A DNA stretch of 14,764 nt from Bacteroidota bacterium (GTDB lineage Bacteria > Bacteroidota > Bacteroidia > Flavobacteriales > Weeksellaceae), in NCBI GenBank assembly GCA_023420435.1, contig JAEZWE010000101.1:1-14764 (forward strand), written 5' to 3'. The notes below the pieces were generated by a model that had not been told where the DNA came from, ran no database searches, and saw only the letters and a list, made by a program, of their open reading frames with translations. Shown here piece after piece: positions 1-7,469 of the stretch. The number at the start of each line of letters is the position of its first letter. Positions within the stretch are counted from its first letter, which is position 1. A program made the translations under genes and the position numbers.

Positions 1-1551
1 GCATTACATCAATTACCTATTATTTTCTTGGTTCAGGATAATGAATGGGGAATTTCGGTAACAAAGGACGAAGCCAGAACTTCCGATGCTTATGATTTTG
101 CTGCTGGATTTGTTGGTTTAAACAGAATGCGCGTTGACGGAACCAATTTCGTGGAAAGTTTTGAAGCTATGAAACAAGCCGTAGATTTCGTAAGAACGGA
201 AAGAAAACCACTTTTGGTTTGCGCAAAAACGGTTTTAATTGGTCATCATACTTCTGGTGTTCGTCGTGAGTTTTATCGTGATGAAGCCGATTTAGAAAAA
301 CACAGAGCAAAAGATCCGGGAATTATTCTTCGAAAATATTTGTTGGAAGAAGAAGGCATTGATGAAGATTTACTGAAACAAATGGAGAAAAAAGCCCGTT
401 TGGAAGCAGAACAATCTTTTGAAAAAGCAAAAAATGCAGAAGATCCAAAACCAGAAACGGTAGAAAATCACGTTTTTGCTCCAACGCCAATTACCGAAGA
501 AGTGGGAACCAGAGTTCCTGCTGATGCAACTGAGAAAATTGTAATGGTGGACGCAGCCATTCATGCAATTCAAGAATTGATGTGGAAACACCCTGAAGCT
601 TTGCTTTATGGACAGGATGTCGGGGAAAGAATTGGAGGTGTTTTCCGTGAAACCGTGACTTTAGGTGCGAAATTTGGAAATAAAAGAGTTTTCAATACTC
701 CGATTCAGGAAGCGTATATTATCGGCTCTACTGTTGGAATGAGTGCTGTTGGTCTGAAACCTATTGTAGAAGTTCAGTTTGCAGATTATATTTATCCAGG
801 CATCAATCAATTGATTACAGAAATTTCAAAATCTTGTTATTTGTCGCAAGGAAAATTTCCGGTTTCCAATATTATCCGCGTTCCTATTGGTGCTTATGGC
901 GGTGGTGGTCCTTATCACAGTGGAAGTGTGGAAAGTCTTTTAGCGAATATCAAAGGAATAAAAATCGCCTATCCAAGTAATGCTGCAGACTTTAAAGGTT
1001 TATTGAAAGCCGCTTATTACGATCCAAATCCGGTAATAATGTTGGAACATAAAGGTTTGTATTGGAGCAAAGTTCCGGGGACTGATGATGCCAAAACCAT
1101 TGAACCAGCTGAAGATTATATTTTACCATTCGGAAAAGCCCATATTATTGAAAAAGCTGACGATGCTGAAACTGAAAAAGGAAGAACTTTGGTAGTCGTA
1201 ACCTATGGAATGGGCGTTTATTGGGCAAAAGAAGCCGTTAAAAATTTTGGTGGAAGAGTTGAAGTTATTGATTTAAGAACTTTAATTCCATTAGATGAAA
1301 ATTTAGTTTTTGAGAGGGTAAAACTACACGGAAAATGCATCGTTTTAACGGAAGAACAAATCCAAAATTCTTTTGCTGAAGCTTTTGCACACCGAATTAC
1401 AAAAGAATGTTTCCGATATTTGGATGCTCCTGTTGAAGCTATGGGTTCTCTTAATTTACCGGCAGTTCCTATCAATTTGGAACTTGAAAAAGCCATGCTT
1501 CCTAATGCAGATAAACTAAAACAAAAAATTTCTTCAATGCTTTTGAATTAA
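1..1551 (+). CDS. 2-oxoacid dehydrogenase E1, fused alpha/beta chain (3' part)
   Basis: This is the thiamine-diphosphate E1 component that decarboxylates a 2-oxoacid (probably branched-chain) and passes the acyl group to the lipoyl E2 protein. The reading frame is open from base 1, so the true start lies left of the window; 516 residues are visible. Residues about 1-115 are the end of an E1-alpha domain: the stretch QDNEWGISV around residue 15 fits the end of the ThDP-binding motif, and GHHTSG near residue 82 fits the loop before the alpha C-terminus. A charged linker (about 125-175) leads into a complete E1-beta domain, with NTPIQEAYIIG (E237 being the likely ThDP-activating glutamate) and a Gly-rich GAYGGGGPYHSG segment near 298-308. 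Single-chain E1 alpha/beta proteins are common in Flavobacteriia. The sequence does not separate 2-oxoisovalerate from other 2-oxoacids as substrate. The family call is firm and the substrate is inferred. Confidence 0.9.
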   Translation, partial: ALHQLPIIFLVQDNEWGISVTKDEARTSDAYDFAAGFVGLNRMRVDGTNFVESFEAMKQAVDFVRTERKPLLVCAKTVLIGHHTSGVRREFYRDEADLEKHRAKDPGIILRKYLLEEEGIDEDLLKQMEKKARLEAEQSFEKAKNAEDPKPETVENHVFAPTPITEEVGTRVPADATEKIVMVDAAIHAIQELMWKHPEALLYGQDVGERIGGVFRETVTLGAKFGNKRVFNTPIQEAYIIGSTVGMSAVGLKPIVEVQFADYIYPGINQLITEISKSCYLSQGKFPVSNIIRVPIGAYGGGGPYHSGSVESLLANIKGIKIAYPSNAADFKGLLKAAYYDPNPVIMLEHKGLYWSKVPGTDDAKTIEPAEDYILPFGKAHIIEKADDAETEKGRTLVVVTYGMGVYWAKEAVKNFGGRVEVIDLRTLIPLDENLVFERVKLHGKCIVLTEEQIQNSFAEAFAHRITKECFRYLDAPVEAMGSLNLPAVPINLELEKAMLPNADKLKQKISSMLLN

Positions 1552-1574
1552 AAATCTGATTTTTAATTTTTTTT
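1549..1574 (+). terminator. Weak intrinsic terminator after the E1 gene
   Basis: The stop codon is part of a perfect AT-rich inverted repeat, TAAAAATC-T-GATTTTTA (1549-1565), followed by a run of eight T (1567-1574). The geometry suits a terminator, but the stem has almost no G-C pairs, so it is probably inefficient. Confidence 0.35.
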
Positions 1575-1578
1575 CTTT

Positions 1579-1606
1579 TTGCATTCATAAAAATATTGTA
1601 TTTATG
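1579..1606 (+). promoter_or_regulatory. Candidate Bacteroidota promoter for the secreted protein
   Basis: TTG (1579-1581, at the end of a T run) is followed after 17 bases by TATTTATG (1599-1606), one mismatch from TAnnTTTG. Transcription would begin about 20 bases before the ATG at 1628. The call rests on motif resemblance only. Confidence 0.4.
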
Positions 1607-1627
1607 CATTATTAAGCAATTTTTTAT

Positions 1628-2188
1628 ATGAAAAAACAATTATTTTTAGGTTTATCATTTTTATTTTTATCGGGTTCCATAATCGCTAAAACTATTGAAG
1701 AGCCGGAATTTGTTGGAGAAAGTATTTTGGTGAGAAGTGATAACACTACTACCCCATTAGAAAAACAATTAACACAAGGCAGAGCTGTTGCCTCAACAGG
1801 TTTATTACTTACCGGAATTGGAAAAGTACGTCAACAGATACAGATTGACGGCTGCTGTTCGAATGTTAAAGTAAGAAAAAATGAAGATATTAAAATTATT
1901 GTAAGAAACAGAGATAATTTATCTGATCCGCTTTCTATCATTAAAATTTTCAAATTTGATACGAAGAAAAAATTCCGCAGAGCAGAATTGGCTTCTTATA
2001 GCAGTTTGGGATCTGCTAAAAGCAACAATATGAATTATGTAAGTTTTACCGGTAAAAAATTTGGCACCAGTTCTTACATTTTGAGCTTATCTTCTCTTCC
2101 ACCGGGTGAATATGGAATTACCGCTTTAAACCCAAATGCTATTGATGAAAAACAAACGGTTATATCCACTTTTGCGGTAACTGAATAA
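1628..2188 (+). CDS. Secreted protein of unknown function
   Basis: I do not recognise the family. The 186-residue product starts with a clear Sec signal peptide: Lys at positions 2-3, a hydrophobic core to about residue 19, and probable cleavage after SIIA (residue 20). There is no lipobox cysteine. The mature part, about 166 residues, alternates short hydrophobic and polar stretches, which suggests beta structure. It holds one vicinal cysteine pair (C76-C77 in IDGCCSNV), a Lys/Arg-rich segment near 110-118, and a PPGEYGI motif near 148-154, a pattern frequent at the end of small beta-sandwich proteins. Export to the periplasm or outer face is likely. It appears monocistronic, with its own candidate promoter and a strong terminator. 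No enzymatic motif is visible. Confidence 0.75.
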   Translation: MKKQLFLGLSFLFLSGSIIAKTIEEPEFVGESILVRSDNTTTPLEKQLTQGRAVASTGLLLTGIGKVRQQIQIDGCCSNVKVRKNEDIKIIVRNRDNLSDPLSIIKIFKFDTKKKFRRAELASYSSLGSAKSNNMNYVSFTGKKFGTSSYILSLSSLPPGEYGITALNPNAIDEKQTVISTFAVTE

Positions 2189-2220
2189 AAATTCAATAAA
2201 ATATTAATGAATTTATACAT

Positions 2221-2250
2221 AAAAGGCTGTCAAAATAGACAGCCTTTTTT
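2221..2250. terminator. Strong bidirectional intrinsic terminator
   Basis: Perfect 11-bp stem AAAAGGCTGTC / GACAGCCTTTT around a six-base loop (AAAATA), with T runs on both strands. It lies between the convergent secreted-protein and glycosyltransferase genes, and its right edge touches the TAA stop of the latter (2249-2251), so it can serve both. Confidence 0.9.
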
Positions 2251-3250
2251 AATTTTTATGAAAATGATTCGGAAAAGCTTCTTCCGGTTTCATTCTAAAA
2301 ACATTTAGTAAAATCCACGATTTCAAAAATCCGTAGCCATAAGAAAACAACTGGATATAACTTGAAATTAAAGCCATTGAAGCAATGCTTAAATTCTTCG
2401 TTTTATAGAGCGCATGAAAAAACACCAAAAAAGTGTACAAACCATACAAAGCCAAGATAAAACCTTTTCCAAAGAAAAAATATTCAATAAAACCTAAAAC
2501 ATAACCAATTAAAAAAAGCGACGGAAACGCAAAAGAAATTTTCACAAATTTGGGATGTCGTTGGTTGAGAATAGGTCTTGCACAACCAAATTGATAGACT
2601 TGTTTTGAAAATTTTCCAAAATCTACTCTACGCTTATGATAAACTCCAATATTATCAAAAAAAGCCGTTTTAAAACCGTTTTCCCAAAGTGTCATTGATA
2701 AATCCGGATCTTCACCAATGCGCATTTCTGAAAAACCGCCCACTTTTTCAAAAGCCGATTTTTTCACGCCCATATTAAAACTTCTGGGTTGAAATTTCGT
2801 TACCGATTTTTTATTTCCACGAATTCCGCCCGTTGTAAAAACCGAAGTCATAGAATAGGAAATTGCTTTTTGCATCAGGTTGAAACCTTTATGTGCTTTA
2901 TCGGCTCCACCAAAAGCATCGCAAGAGTTTTCTGAAATATTTTTTTTGATATTTTCGATGTAATCTTTCTCAACAATAACATCCGAATCTACAAAAACCA
3001 ACCAATCGTTTTTCGCTTTTTTTGCGCCGGAATTTCTTGTTAAACCCGGACCGGAATTATCTTTTCTAAAAAACTGAATATTCAACCAATCCTGAAAAAG
3101 TTCTACTGTTGGAAGCAAGGAAATTAAAGAACCATCATCCACAATAATCACTTCAAAATCCTTATCGGTTTGATGCGATAATGAAGTCAGCAACTCGAAA
3201 AGTTCGTCTTTACGGTTGAAAATAGCGATAATGATGGAGATTGTGGTCAA
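2249..3250 (-). CDS. GT2-family glycosyltransferase, membrane-associated
   Basis: This 333-residue enzyme should transfer a sugar from a nucleotide-sugar donor to an envelope or lipid-linked acceptor at the cytoplasmic membrane. It has the GT-A fold markers of GT2 proteins in order: an N-terminal strand ISIIIAIFN, VDDGS (37-41), the metal-binding DSD (88-90), and GED (179-181) at the position of the catalytic-base ED pair. The segment QVYQFGCAR (217-225) occupies the place of the QxxRW-like motif of processive members but lacks the tryptophan, which argues for a single-transfer enzyme. Two or three hydrophobic segments follow (about 238-260, 263-279, 290-310). The start is TTG at 3250; no ATG lies between it and the in-frame upstream stop, and the fold begins directly after it. 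A repeat element lies only 11 bases upstream. Donor and acceptor cannot be told. Confidence 0.88.
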   Translation of the reverse strand: MTTISIIIAIFNRKDELFELLTSLSHQTDKDFEVIIVDDGSLISLLPTVELFQDWLNIQFFRKDNSGPGLTRNSGAKKAKNDWLVFVDSDVIVEKDYIENIKKNISENSCDAFGGADKAHKGFNLMQKAISYSMTSVFTTGGIRGNKKSVTKFQPRSFNMGVKKSAFEKVGGFSEMRIGEDPDLSMTLWENGFKTAFFDNIGVYHKRRVDFGKFSKQVYQFGCARPILNQRHPKFVKISFAFPSLFLIGYVLGFIEYFFFGKGFILALYGLYTFLVFFHALYKTKNLSIASMALISSYIQLFSYGYGFLKSWILLNVFRMKPEEAFPNHFHKN

Positions 3251-3261
3251 TTTGATGATGT

Positions 3262-3309
3262 GCTGATGAGTTAATATGATAATGAGTTAATGTGATAATG
3301 AGTTAATGC
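3262..3309. repeat. 16-bp tandem repeat, three copies
   Basis: Three 16-base units follow each other (3262-3277, 3278-3293, 3294-3309). The best unit is GATAATGAGTTAATGT; copies 2 and 3 differ at one base and copy 1 is more degenerate. More diverged sequence (3253-3261) precedes the array. It lies between two same-strand genes, 11 bases upstream of the glycosyltransferase start. Confidence 0.8.
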
Positions 3310-3351
3310 TATAATTGGATTAAAAATAGGACTAAAATAGAAAATCATCAT

Positions 3352-3366
3352 ATTATCGCATTAACT
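3352..3366. repeat. Inverted copy of the repeat unit, overlapping a stop codon
   Basis: ATTATCGCATTAACT is the reverse complement, with one mismatch, of AGTTAATGCTATAAT at 3301-3315, with 36 bases between them. A transcript of either strand could fold here. The TAA stop of the minus-strand methyltransferase (3361-3363) lies inside this copy. Confidence 0.7.
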
Positions 3367-4527
3367 AGTGATCTCATTTTTATGCGTTTTCTTCGTTCCC
3401 TCATACATTTCATACTGCAAAAATCGGGTTTCTAATTTTCCGTTGAACAATTTTATTTTTCGGGAAGGTCGAAGTCCAATTTTCTTTACGGCTTCCAAAT
3501 CCGAAGAAATAAGCCATGCCAAAGTGTTTGGATAATGGGTTTTAAAAGTATCTCCCACTTTTTTGTAAAAATCGTCGTCGTTAATAGAAATTCTTTCATC
3601 GTAAGGTGGATTAAAAACCATCAATAAAGGAAAAAGTTCTTTTTTACTTTCGAAGAAATTTTGTTTTCTTACTTCTATTACATCTTCCATTTCTGCGGCT
3701 TCAATATTAATTTTGGAAGCATTCAGCATCCTTGCATCAATATCATAACCTACAATTTTACCGTTAAATTCTTTCACACGATTCACTCTGAATTCTTTTA
3801 TTTTCTGAAAAAGTTCTTCATCATAATTTTTCCAGTTTTGGAAAGCGAAGTTTTTTCTAAAAATTTGTGCAGGTAAATCCATAGCAATCATGGCAGCTTC
3901 AATCAGCAAAGTTCCGCTTCCACACATTGGATCCAGGAAATTTCCTTTTCCGTCCCAACCTGCCATTTGCAACATTCCGGAAGCTAACACTTCGTTGATC
4001 GGAGCTTCTCCCTGTTCTTTTCTGTAACCTCTTTTGAATAAAGGTTCACCGGAAGAATCCATGGAAATGGTGATTAATTCACGATCAATATGTAAATGAA
4101 ACTGAATATCCGGATTTTTAGGTTCTACATTGGGTCTTTTTTTGTATTTATTACGAAAGAAATCAGCAATGGCATCTTTCATTTTCAATGACATAAATTG
4201 TGAATGTTTGAAAGTTTCAGAATAAACCGTTGCATCAATCGCAAAAGTTTGATTAACATCCATAAATTCATCCCAGTTAAATTTCATCAATCTTTCGTAA
4301 AACTGATTTTCTTTAAAAGCTTTAAATGTAAAAATGGGAACCAAAACTTTTACCGCCGTTCTTGCAGAATAATTCACTTTATACAGAAAACCCAAATCAC
4401 CAACACAATTTACTGCGCGGTTCTTTATTTCCACTTCTCTTCCACCCAGTTTTTTAACTTCTTCAGCTAAAATAGGCTCCAAACCAAAGAATGTTTTAAT
4501 CTGGATTGGTAAATTTTCTGTATTCAT
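3361..4527 (-). CDS. rlmL: THUMP-domain class I SAM-dependent rRNA methyltransferase (RlmL-like)
   Basis: This 388-residue enzyme should methylate guanine N2 in 23S rRNA, as the RlmL half of the E. coli RlmKL protein does at G2445. The N-terminus (about 9-30, containing KTFFGLEPILAEEVKKLGG) is the typical start of this family. A THUMP RNA-binding region occupies roughly 45-160. The Rossmann methyltransferase domain follows, with motif I DPMCGSGT (199-206), the acidic ribose-binding loop GYDID (260-264), and motif IV NPPY (306-309), characteristic of N-methylation of exocyclic amino groups. The RlmK-like C-terminal half of the gamma-proteobacterial fusion is absent, as usual outside that group. 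The last residues and stop codon fall in a repeat element, so the extreme C-terminus may be strain-specific. Family is certain; the target nucleotide is inferred. Confidence 0.88.
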   Translation of the reverse strand: MNTENLPIQIKTFFGLEPILAEEVKKLGGREVEIKNRAVNCVGDLGFLYKVNYSARTAVKVLVPIFTFKAFKENQFYERLMKFNWDEFMDVNQTFAIDATVYSETFKHSQFMSLKMKDAIADFFRNKYKKRPNVEPKNPDIQFHLHIDRELITISMDSSGEPLFKRGYRKEQGEAPINEVLASGMLQMAGWDGKGNFLDPMCGSGTLLIEAAMIAMDLPAQIFRKNFAFQNWKNYDEELFQKIKEFRVNRVKEFNGKIVGYDIDARMLNASKINIEAAEMEDVIEVRKQNFFESKKELFPLLMVFNPPYDERISINDDDFYKKVGDTFKTHYPNTLAWLISSDLEAVKKIGLRPSRKIKLFNGKLETRFLQYEMYEGTKKTHKNEITS

Positions 4528-4555
4528 AAATTGATTTTTGAAAAAAAATATTCGG

Positions 4556-4563
4556 CAAATTTA
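4556..4563 (-). promoter_or_regulatory. -7 element for the rRNA methyltransferase
   Basis: Read on the minus strand this is TAAATTTG, a perfect TAnnTTTG. It places the start of transcription about 24 bases before the ATG at 4527. A TTTG lies at 4589-4592 on the same strand, but the 25-base spacer is longer than the usual 17-23. Confidence 0.5.
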
Positions 4564-4565
4564 GC

Positions 4566-4573
4566 TATTTTTG
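4566..4573 (+). promoter_or_regulatory. -7 element for the methyltransferase/ZIP pair, leaderless arrangement
   Basis: TATTTTTG is a perfect TAnnTTTG ending only four bases before the ATG at 4578, so transcription should begin at or next to the start codon. A TTTG at 4537-4540 is 25 bases upstream, longer than the usual spacing. It lies two bases from the opposing -7 element. Confidence 0.5.
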
Positions 4574-4577
4574 CATT

Positions 4578-5315
4578 ATGGCTTGGTTCAAAGAGTGGTT
4601 TAATACACCCTATTATCATATTTTATACAAAGACCGCGATTTTCAGGAGGCGGAAATCTTTATTTCAAAACTTACGGAATTTTTAAAATTACCCAAAAAT
4701 TCAAAAATAATCGATTTGGCTTGTGGTAAAGGAAGACATTCTCTTTATCTGAATCGGCTTGGTTATGATGTTATGGGTTTGGATCTTTCGGAAGAAAGCA
4801 TTTTACATAACCAACAATTTGAAAATGAAAATTTGAAATTTGCAGTTCATGATATGCGGGATGAAATTTTTCCTCAATTGATTTCTGAAAAAGCAGATGT
4901 GGTGATGAATCTTTTCACCAGTTTTGGTTATTTTGATGATGAAAAAGACGACGAAAAAGTTTTTGCTTCTGTAAAAAACGTTTTGAAAAATAAAGGGATT
5001 TTTGTTTTAGATTTTCTGAATGAAGAATTTGTAAAAAAAACCCTAGTTCCCGAAACCATTCAAAACAAAGGCGGAATTGATTTTCACATCAAAAAAAGAA
5101 TTGAAAACAATTATATTATCAAAGACATTATTTTTGAAGACGACAATCAACAACATCATTACTTCGAAAAAGTAAAATTGCACAAAGCAGAAGAAATTTT
5201 AGAAATTGCCAAAAAAACTAGTTTTTCAAAAAAAGACATTTTTGGAAATTATCTTTTAGAAGATTTTGATGCAGAAACTTCTCCTCGCAGTATTTTAATT
5301 CTTGAAGCAAAATGA
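4578..5315 (+). CDS. Class I SAM-dependent methyltransferase
   Basis: A 245-residue Rossmann-fold methyltransferase, probably cytosolic. The SAM-binding motif I is IDLACGKGRHS (45-55), and motif II ends in the acidic residue D69 of GLDLS, expected to bind the ribose. The N-terminus (WFKEWFNTPYYHILY, 3-17) is a segment common to a family of small uncharacterised methyltransferases in Bacteroidota. The middle (about 95-140) continues the fold with VVMNLFTSFGYF and GIFVLDFLN; the C-terminal half is charged and presumably recognises the substrate. The stop overlaps the start of the ZIP gene by four bases (ATGA), so the two are translationally coupled. The substrate cannot be told from sequence; small-molecule and protein acceptors are both possible. 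Confidence 0.85.
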   Translation: MAWFKEWFNTPYYHILYKDRDFQEAEIFISKLTEFLKLPKNSKIIDLACGKGRHSLYLNRLGYDVMGLDLSEESILHNQQFENENLKFAVHDMRDEIFPQLISEKADVVMNLFTSFGYFDDEKDDEKVFASVKNVLKNKGIFVLDFLNEEFVKKTLVPETIQNKGGIDFHIKKRIENNYIIKDIIFEDDNQQHHYFEKVKLHKAEEILEIAKKTSFSKKDIFGNYLLEDFDAETSPRSILILEAK

Positions 5316-6001
5316 TTGTTTTTTTACTCATATTAAGTGTTTTAGCTGGAGTTTTCCTTGGAAAATGTTTCGGTAGCAACACTAAATTAGCCAAAAATCT
5401 TTTAATTTTTAGTGCCGGATTTTTGATTACGATATGTTTGAATGAAGTTTTCCCGGAAGTTTATCATTCAGAAAATCATAATATCGGAATTTGGGTTATT
5501 GGTGGAGTTTTGCTCCAACTTTTGCTCGAAAATCTTACCAAAGGTTTTGAACACGGACATTTTCATCATCATTCTGAACATGGAATTTTACCCATTGCTT
5601 TAATGTTGGGAATGTTTATTCATGCTTTTATTGAAGGAATCCCATTAGGAAATGAAACGGATATTTTTTCACCTTATTTGATGGCAATTTTGCTTCATAA
5701 CCTTCCTATATCTTTTATATTAGGAGCTTTCTTAATTAAAAACGGAAAATTTTCAGGAACTTCATGGCTTATCATTGCCATTTTTTCATTGGCTTCTCCT
5801 TTGGGAATGCTTTTAGGAAATTTTATTGATGCAGAAGTAAAATCTTATTTTTTAGCTTTGGTTGGCGGAATTTTTCTTCATATTTCATCGGTCATCATTT
5901 TTGAAAGCAACAAAAATCATAACATCGATTGGCAGAAAATTTCGATGGTGATTTTAGGGGTTGTTGTTGCTATTGCCATGCACAGTTTTCACCATCATTA
6001 A
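5312..6001 (+). CDS. ZIP-family divalent metal transporter
   Basis: A 229-residue inner-membrane protein that should import zinc or a related divalent cation. About seven to eight hydrophobic segments are visible (roughly 1-19, 27-46, 56-73, 91-112, 118-143, 150-172, 176-197, 208-225). The two metal-site helices carry the ZIP signatures: HAFIEG (104-109, with H104 and E108) and HNLP (129-132). A histidine-rich loop, HGHFHHHSEH (81-90), precedes the first of these, as in many ZIP proteins, and the protein ends in HSFHHH, which may also bind metal. The start ATG overlaps the stop of the preceding methyltransferase. No metal-responsive operator is evident in front of the pair. Family firm; zinc over iron or manganese is inferred. 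Confidence 0.9.
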   Translation: MIVFLLILSVLAGVFLGKCFGSNTKLAKNLLIFSAGFLITICLNEVFPEVYHSENHNIGIWVIGGVLLQLLLENLTKGFEHGHFHHHSEHGILPIALMLGMFIHAFIEGIPLGNETDIFSPYLMAILLHNLPISFILGAFLIKNGKFSGTSWLIIAIFSLASPLGMLLGNFIDAEVKSYFLALVGGIFLHISSVIIFESNKNHNIDWQKISMVILGVVVAIAMHSFHHH

Positions 6002-6006
6002 AAAGA

Positions 6007-6034
6007 AAAAACTCCGAATTTCTTCGAAGTTTTT
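6007..6034. terminator. Bidirectional intrinsic terminator
   Basis: A 12-bp stem, AAAAACTCCGAA / TTCGAAGTTTTT, with one C-A mismatch, closes on a TTTC loop. A/T runs on both sides let it end the ZIP transcript from the left and the FadL-like transcript from the right. Confidence 0.75.
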
Positions 6035-6054
6035 AAAATATTCTTGAAAATTTT

Positions 6055-7446
6055 TTAGAATTTCCAACCTACAGTAAAGTAAATATTATTCTTACTGTTT
6101 TTGACATCGGAAACCAAATAAGCATCAGATTCTACAATATAAGCATTGCCAAAATATCCGGAATTATAAGTTGAAGATCCCTGCAAAAATGGATTGCTGT
6201 ATTGTGAACTCACATTTTGATAACCTAAATCTACAAACATCGAAGGAAAATCATACCCTATACCTAAAGCAAAAGTATTCCTTTTACCCAAAATTAAATC
6301 TGAATAGGATTTTGTTGAAGTTGCTCCATTTACAGACAAATTATTTATTGAAATCGCATCAAAAGGATTGGTTGTCATAGCATAACCTCCACGAAGTCTG
6401 AACTGCTCAATACGATATTCTGCACCTACTCTAACTTCTGAAACATTTTTATAATTTTCGTTGAAGAAATCGTTTAATTCAACTTCTGCAACACCATATT
6501 CTTTATATTTTGGTTTTGTAACGCCCAACATATAATCCACATTCAATGCAAAATTTTTGTTTGGAACGAATGCGGCACTTAAAGTAGCTTTCATAGGAGT
6601 TGTTAAAAACCGGTCTTCACCAGCAGAACCGTCTGAAGGACTTTCGTAATAATTATAAGCTCTTTCAATATTCCACCAAGTTGGGGTTTCTATTGATGCT
6701 CCCAATCTAAATTGTTGGTTTACTTTTCCAATAATTCCGACAGAACCTGAAAATCCGTTTGAAATTTCAGAAAATGGCGTGTATTGTTTGTGATAAATAT
6801 CTGAGCTATTGTTTAAAGAAGAATATAACTGTGCAATATCAAACTGGTCAATTTGTGCATTATGGAAATTCAAGCCTGCACCAATATAAATTCTATTGTC
6901 GTAGTTTGCACTTACTCCAATATTCATCTTATTTACATCTCCGGTTCTGTCATAGGCATGTCTTTCATAAGATAAATTATCTCCGGCAGCAACAATGGGA
7001 AAAATTAAATTATTATTTCCCGGAGTTTCAATATAATCTTCTATAGATTGAGTTGAAAAATTAGCGCCCACGTTTACAAATTTCCAAGGAGTTTCAGTGA
7101 GCAACTGAAAAGTAGCAACACCGCCGAAATTTCCTAAATTAAATTTATTGGTCGAAAACGTTTTTGATCCTCCAGCTAATGAACTTGAATTGCTGTTATT
7201 TTCAAAAGAAAGCGTCCCGGAAACCGTACTCGAAATCGCCACACCAATTCCTGCTGGATTGGACATTAAAGTGGAAGCATCTCCTCCTAAGGCTCCCATT
7301 GAACCAGCCATACTGTTGTATTTTGCAGATCCAACATTATTAGATCCACTATAAATTTCTGTGGTATTTTTTATAACGGAAACATCTTGTGCATTCAAGA
7401 AGAATGCGGCTGAAATGCTTACAACTATTAAAGATTTTTTTATCAT
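6055..7446 (-). CDS. FadL/OmpP1-like outer-membrane transport protein
   Basis: This 463-residue protein is predicted to form an outer-membrane beta-barrel for uptake of hydrophobic compounds, as FadL and TodX do. It begins with a signal peptide (residues 1-19, cleavage near NAQ-D). Close to the mature N-terminus is the family hallmark, a Gly/Ala-rich plug segment ending in SNPAGIG (62-68), which matches the conserved NPA turn of FadL proteins. The remainder alternates aromatic and polar residues in strand-like runs and ends in a C-terminal phenylalanine (FTVGWKF), the usual barrel-assembly signal. Family members in Flavobacteriia are often labelled hemin receptor, but nothing here shows heme binding. 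It lies 23 bases downstream of a lipoprotein gene on the same strand with no terminator between, so the two are probably co-transcribed. Confidence 0.87.
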   Translation of the reverse strand: MIKKSLIVVSISAAFFLNAQDVSVIKNTTEIYSGSNNVGSAKYNSMAGSMGALGGDASTLMSNPAGIGVAISSTVSGTLSFENNSNSSSLAGGSKTFSTNKFNLGNFGGVATFQLLTETPWKFVNVGANFSTQSIEDYIETPGNNNLIFPIVAAGDNLSYERHAYDRTGDVNKMNIGVSANYDNRIYIGAGLNFHNAQIDQFDIAQLYSSLNNSSDIYHKQYTPFSEISNGFSGSVGIIGKVNQQFRLGASIETPTWWNIERAYNYYESPSDGSAGEDRFLTTPMKATLSAAFVPNKNFALNVDYMLGVTKPKYKEYGVAEVELNDFFNENYKNVSEVRVGAEYRIEQFRLRGGYAMTTNPFDAISINNLSVNGATSTKSYSDLILGKRNTFALGIGYDFPSMFVDLGYQNVSSQYSNPFLQGSSTYNSGYFGNAYIVESDAYLVSDVKNSKNNIYFTVGWKF

Positions 7447-7469
7447 TATTATTTAAAATTTACTACTTT

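Noticed and set aside
2249..4527. Polysaccharide or O-antigen biosynthesis cluster suggested by the glycosyltransferase
   Set aside because: Only one glycosyltransferase is present, and its neighbours are an rRNA methyltransferase and an unrelated secreted protein; no flippase, polymerase or sugar-nucleotide gene is seen.
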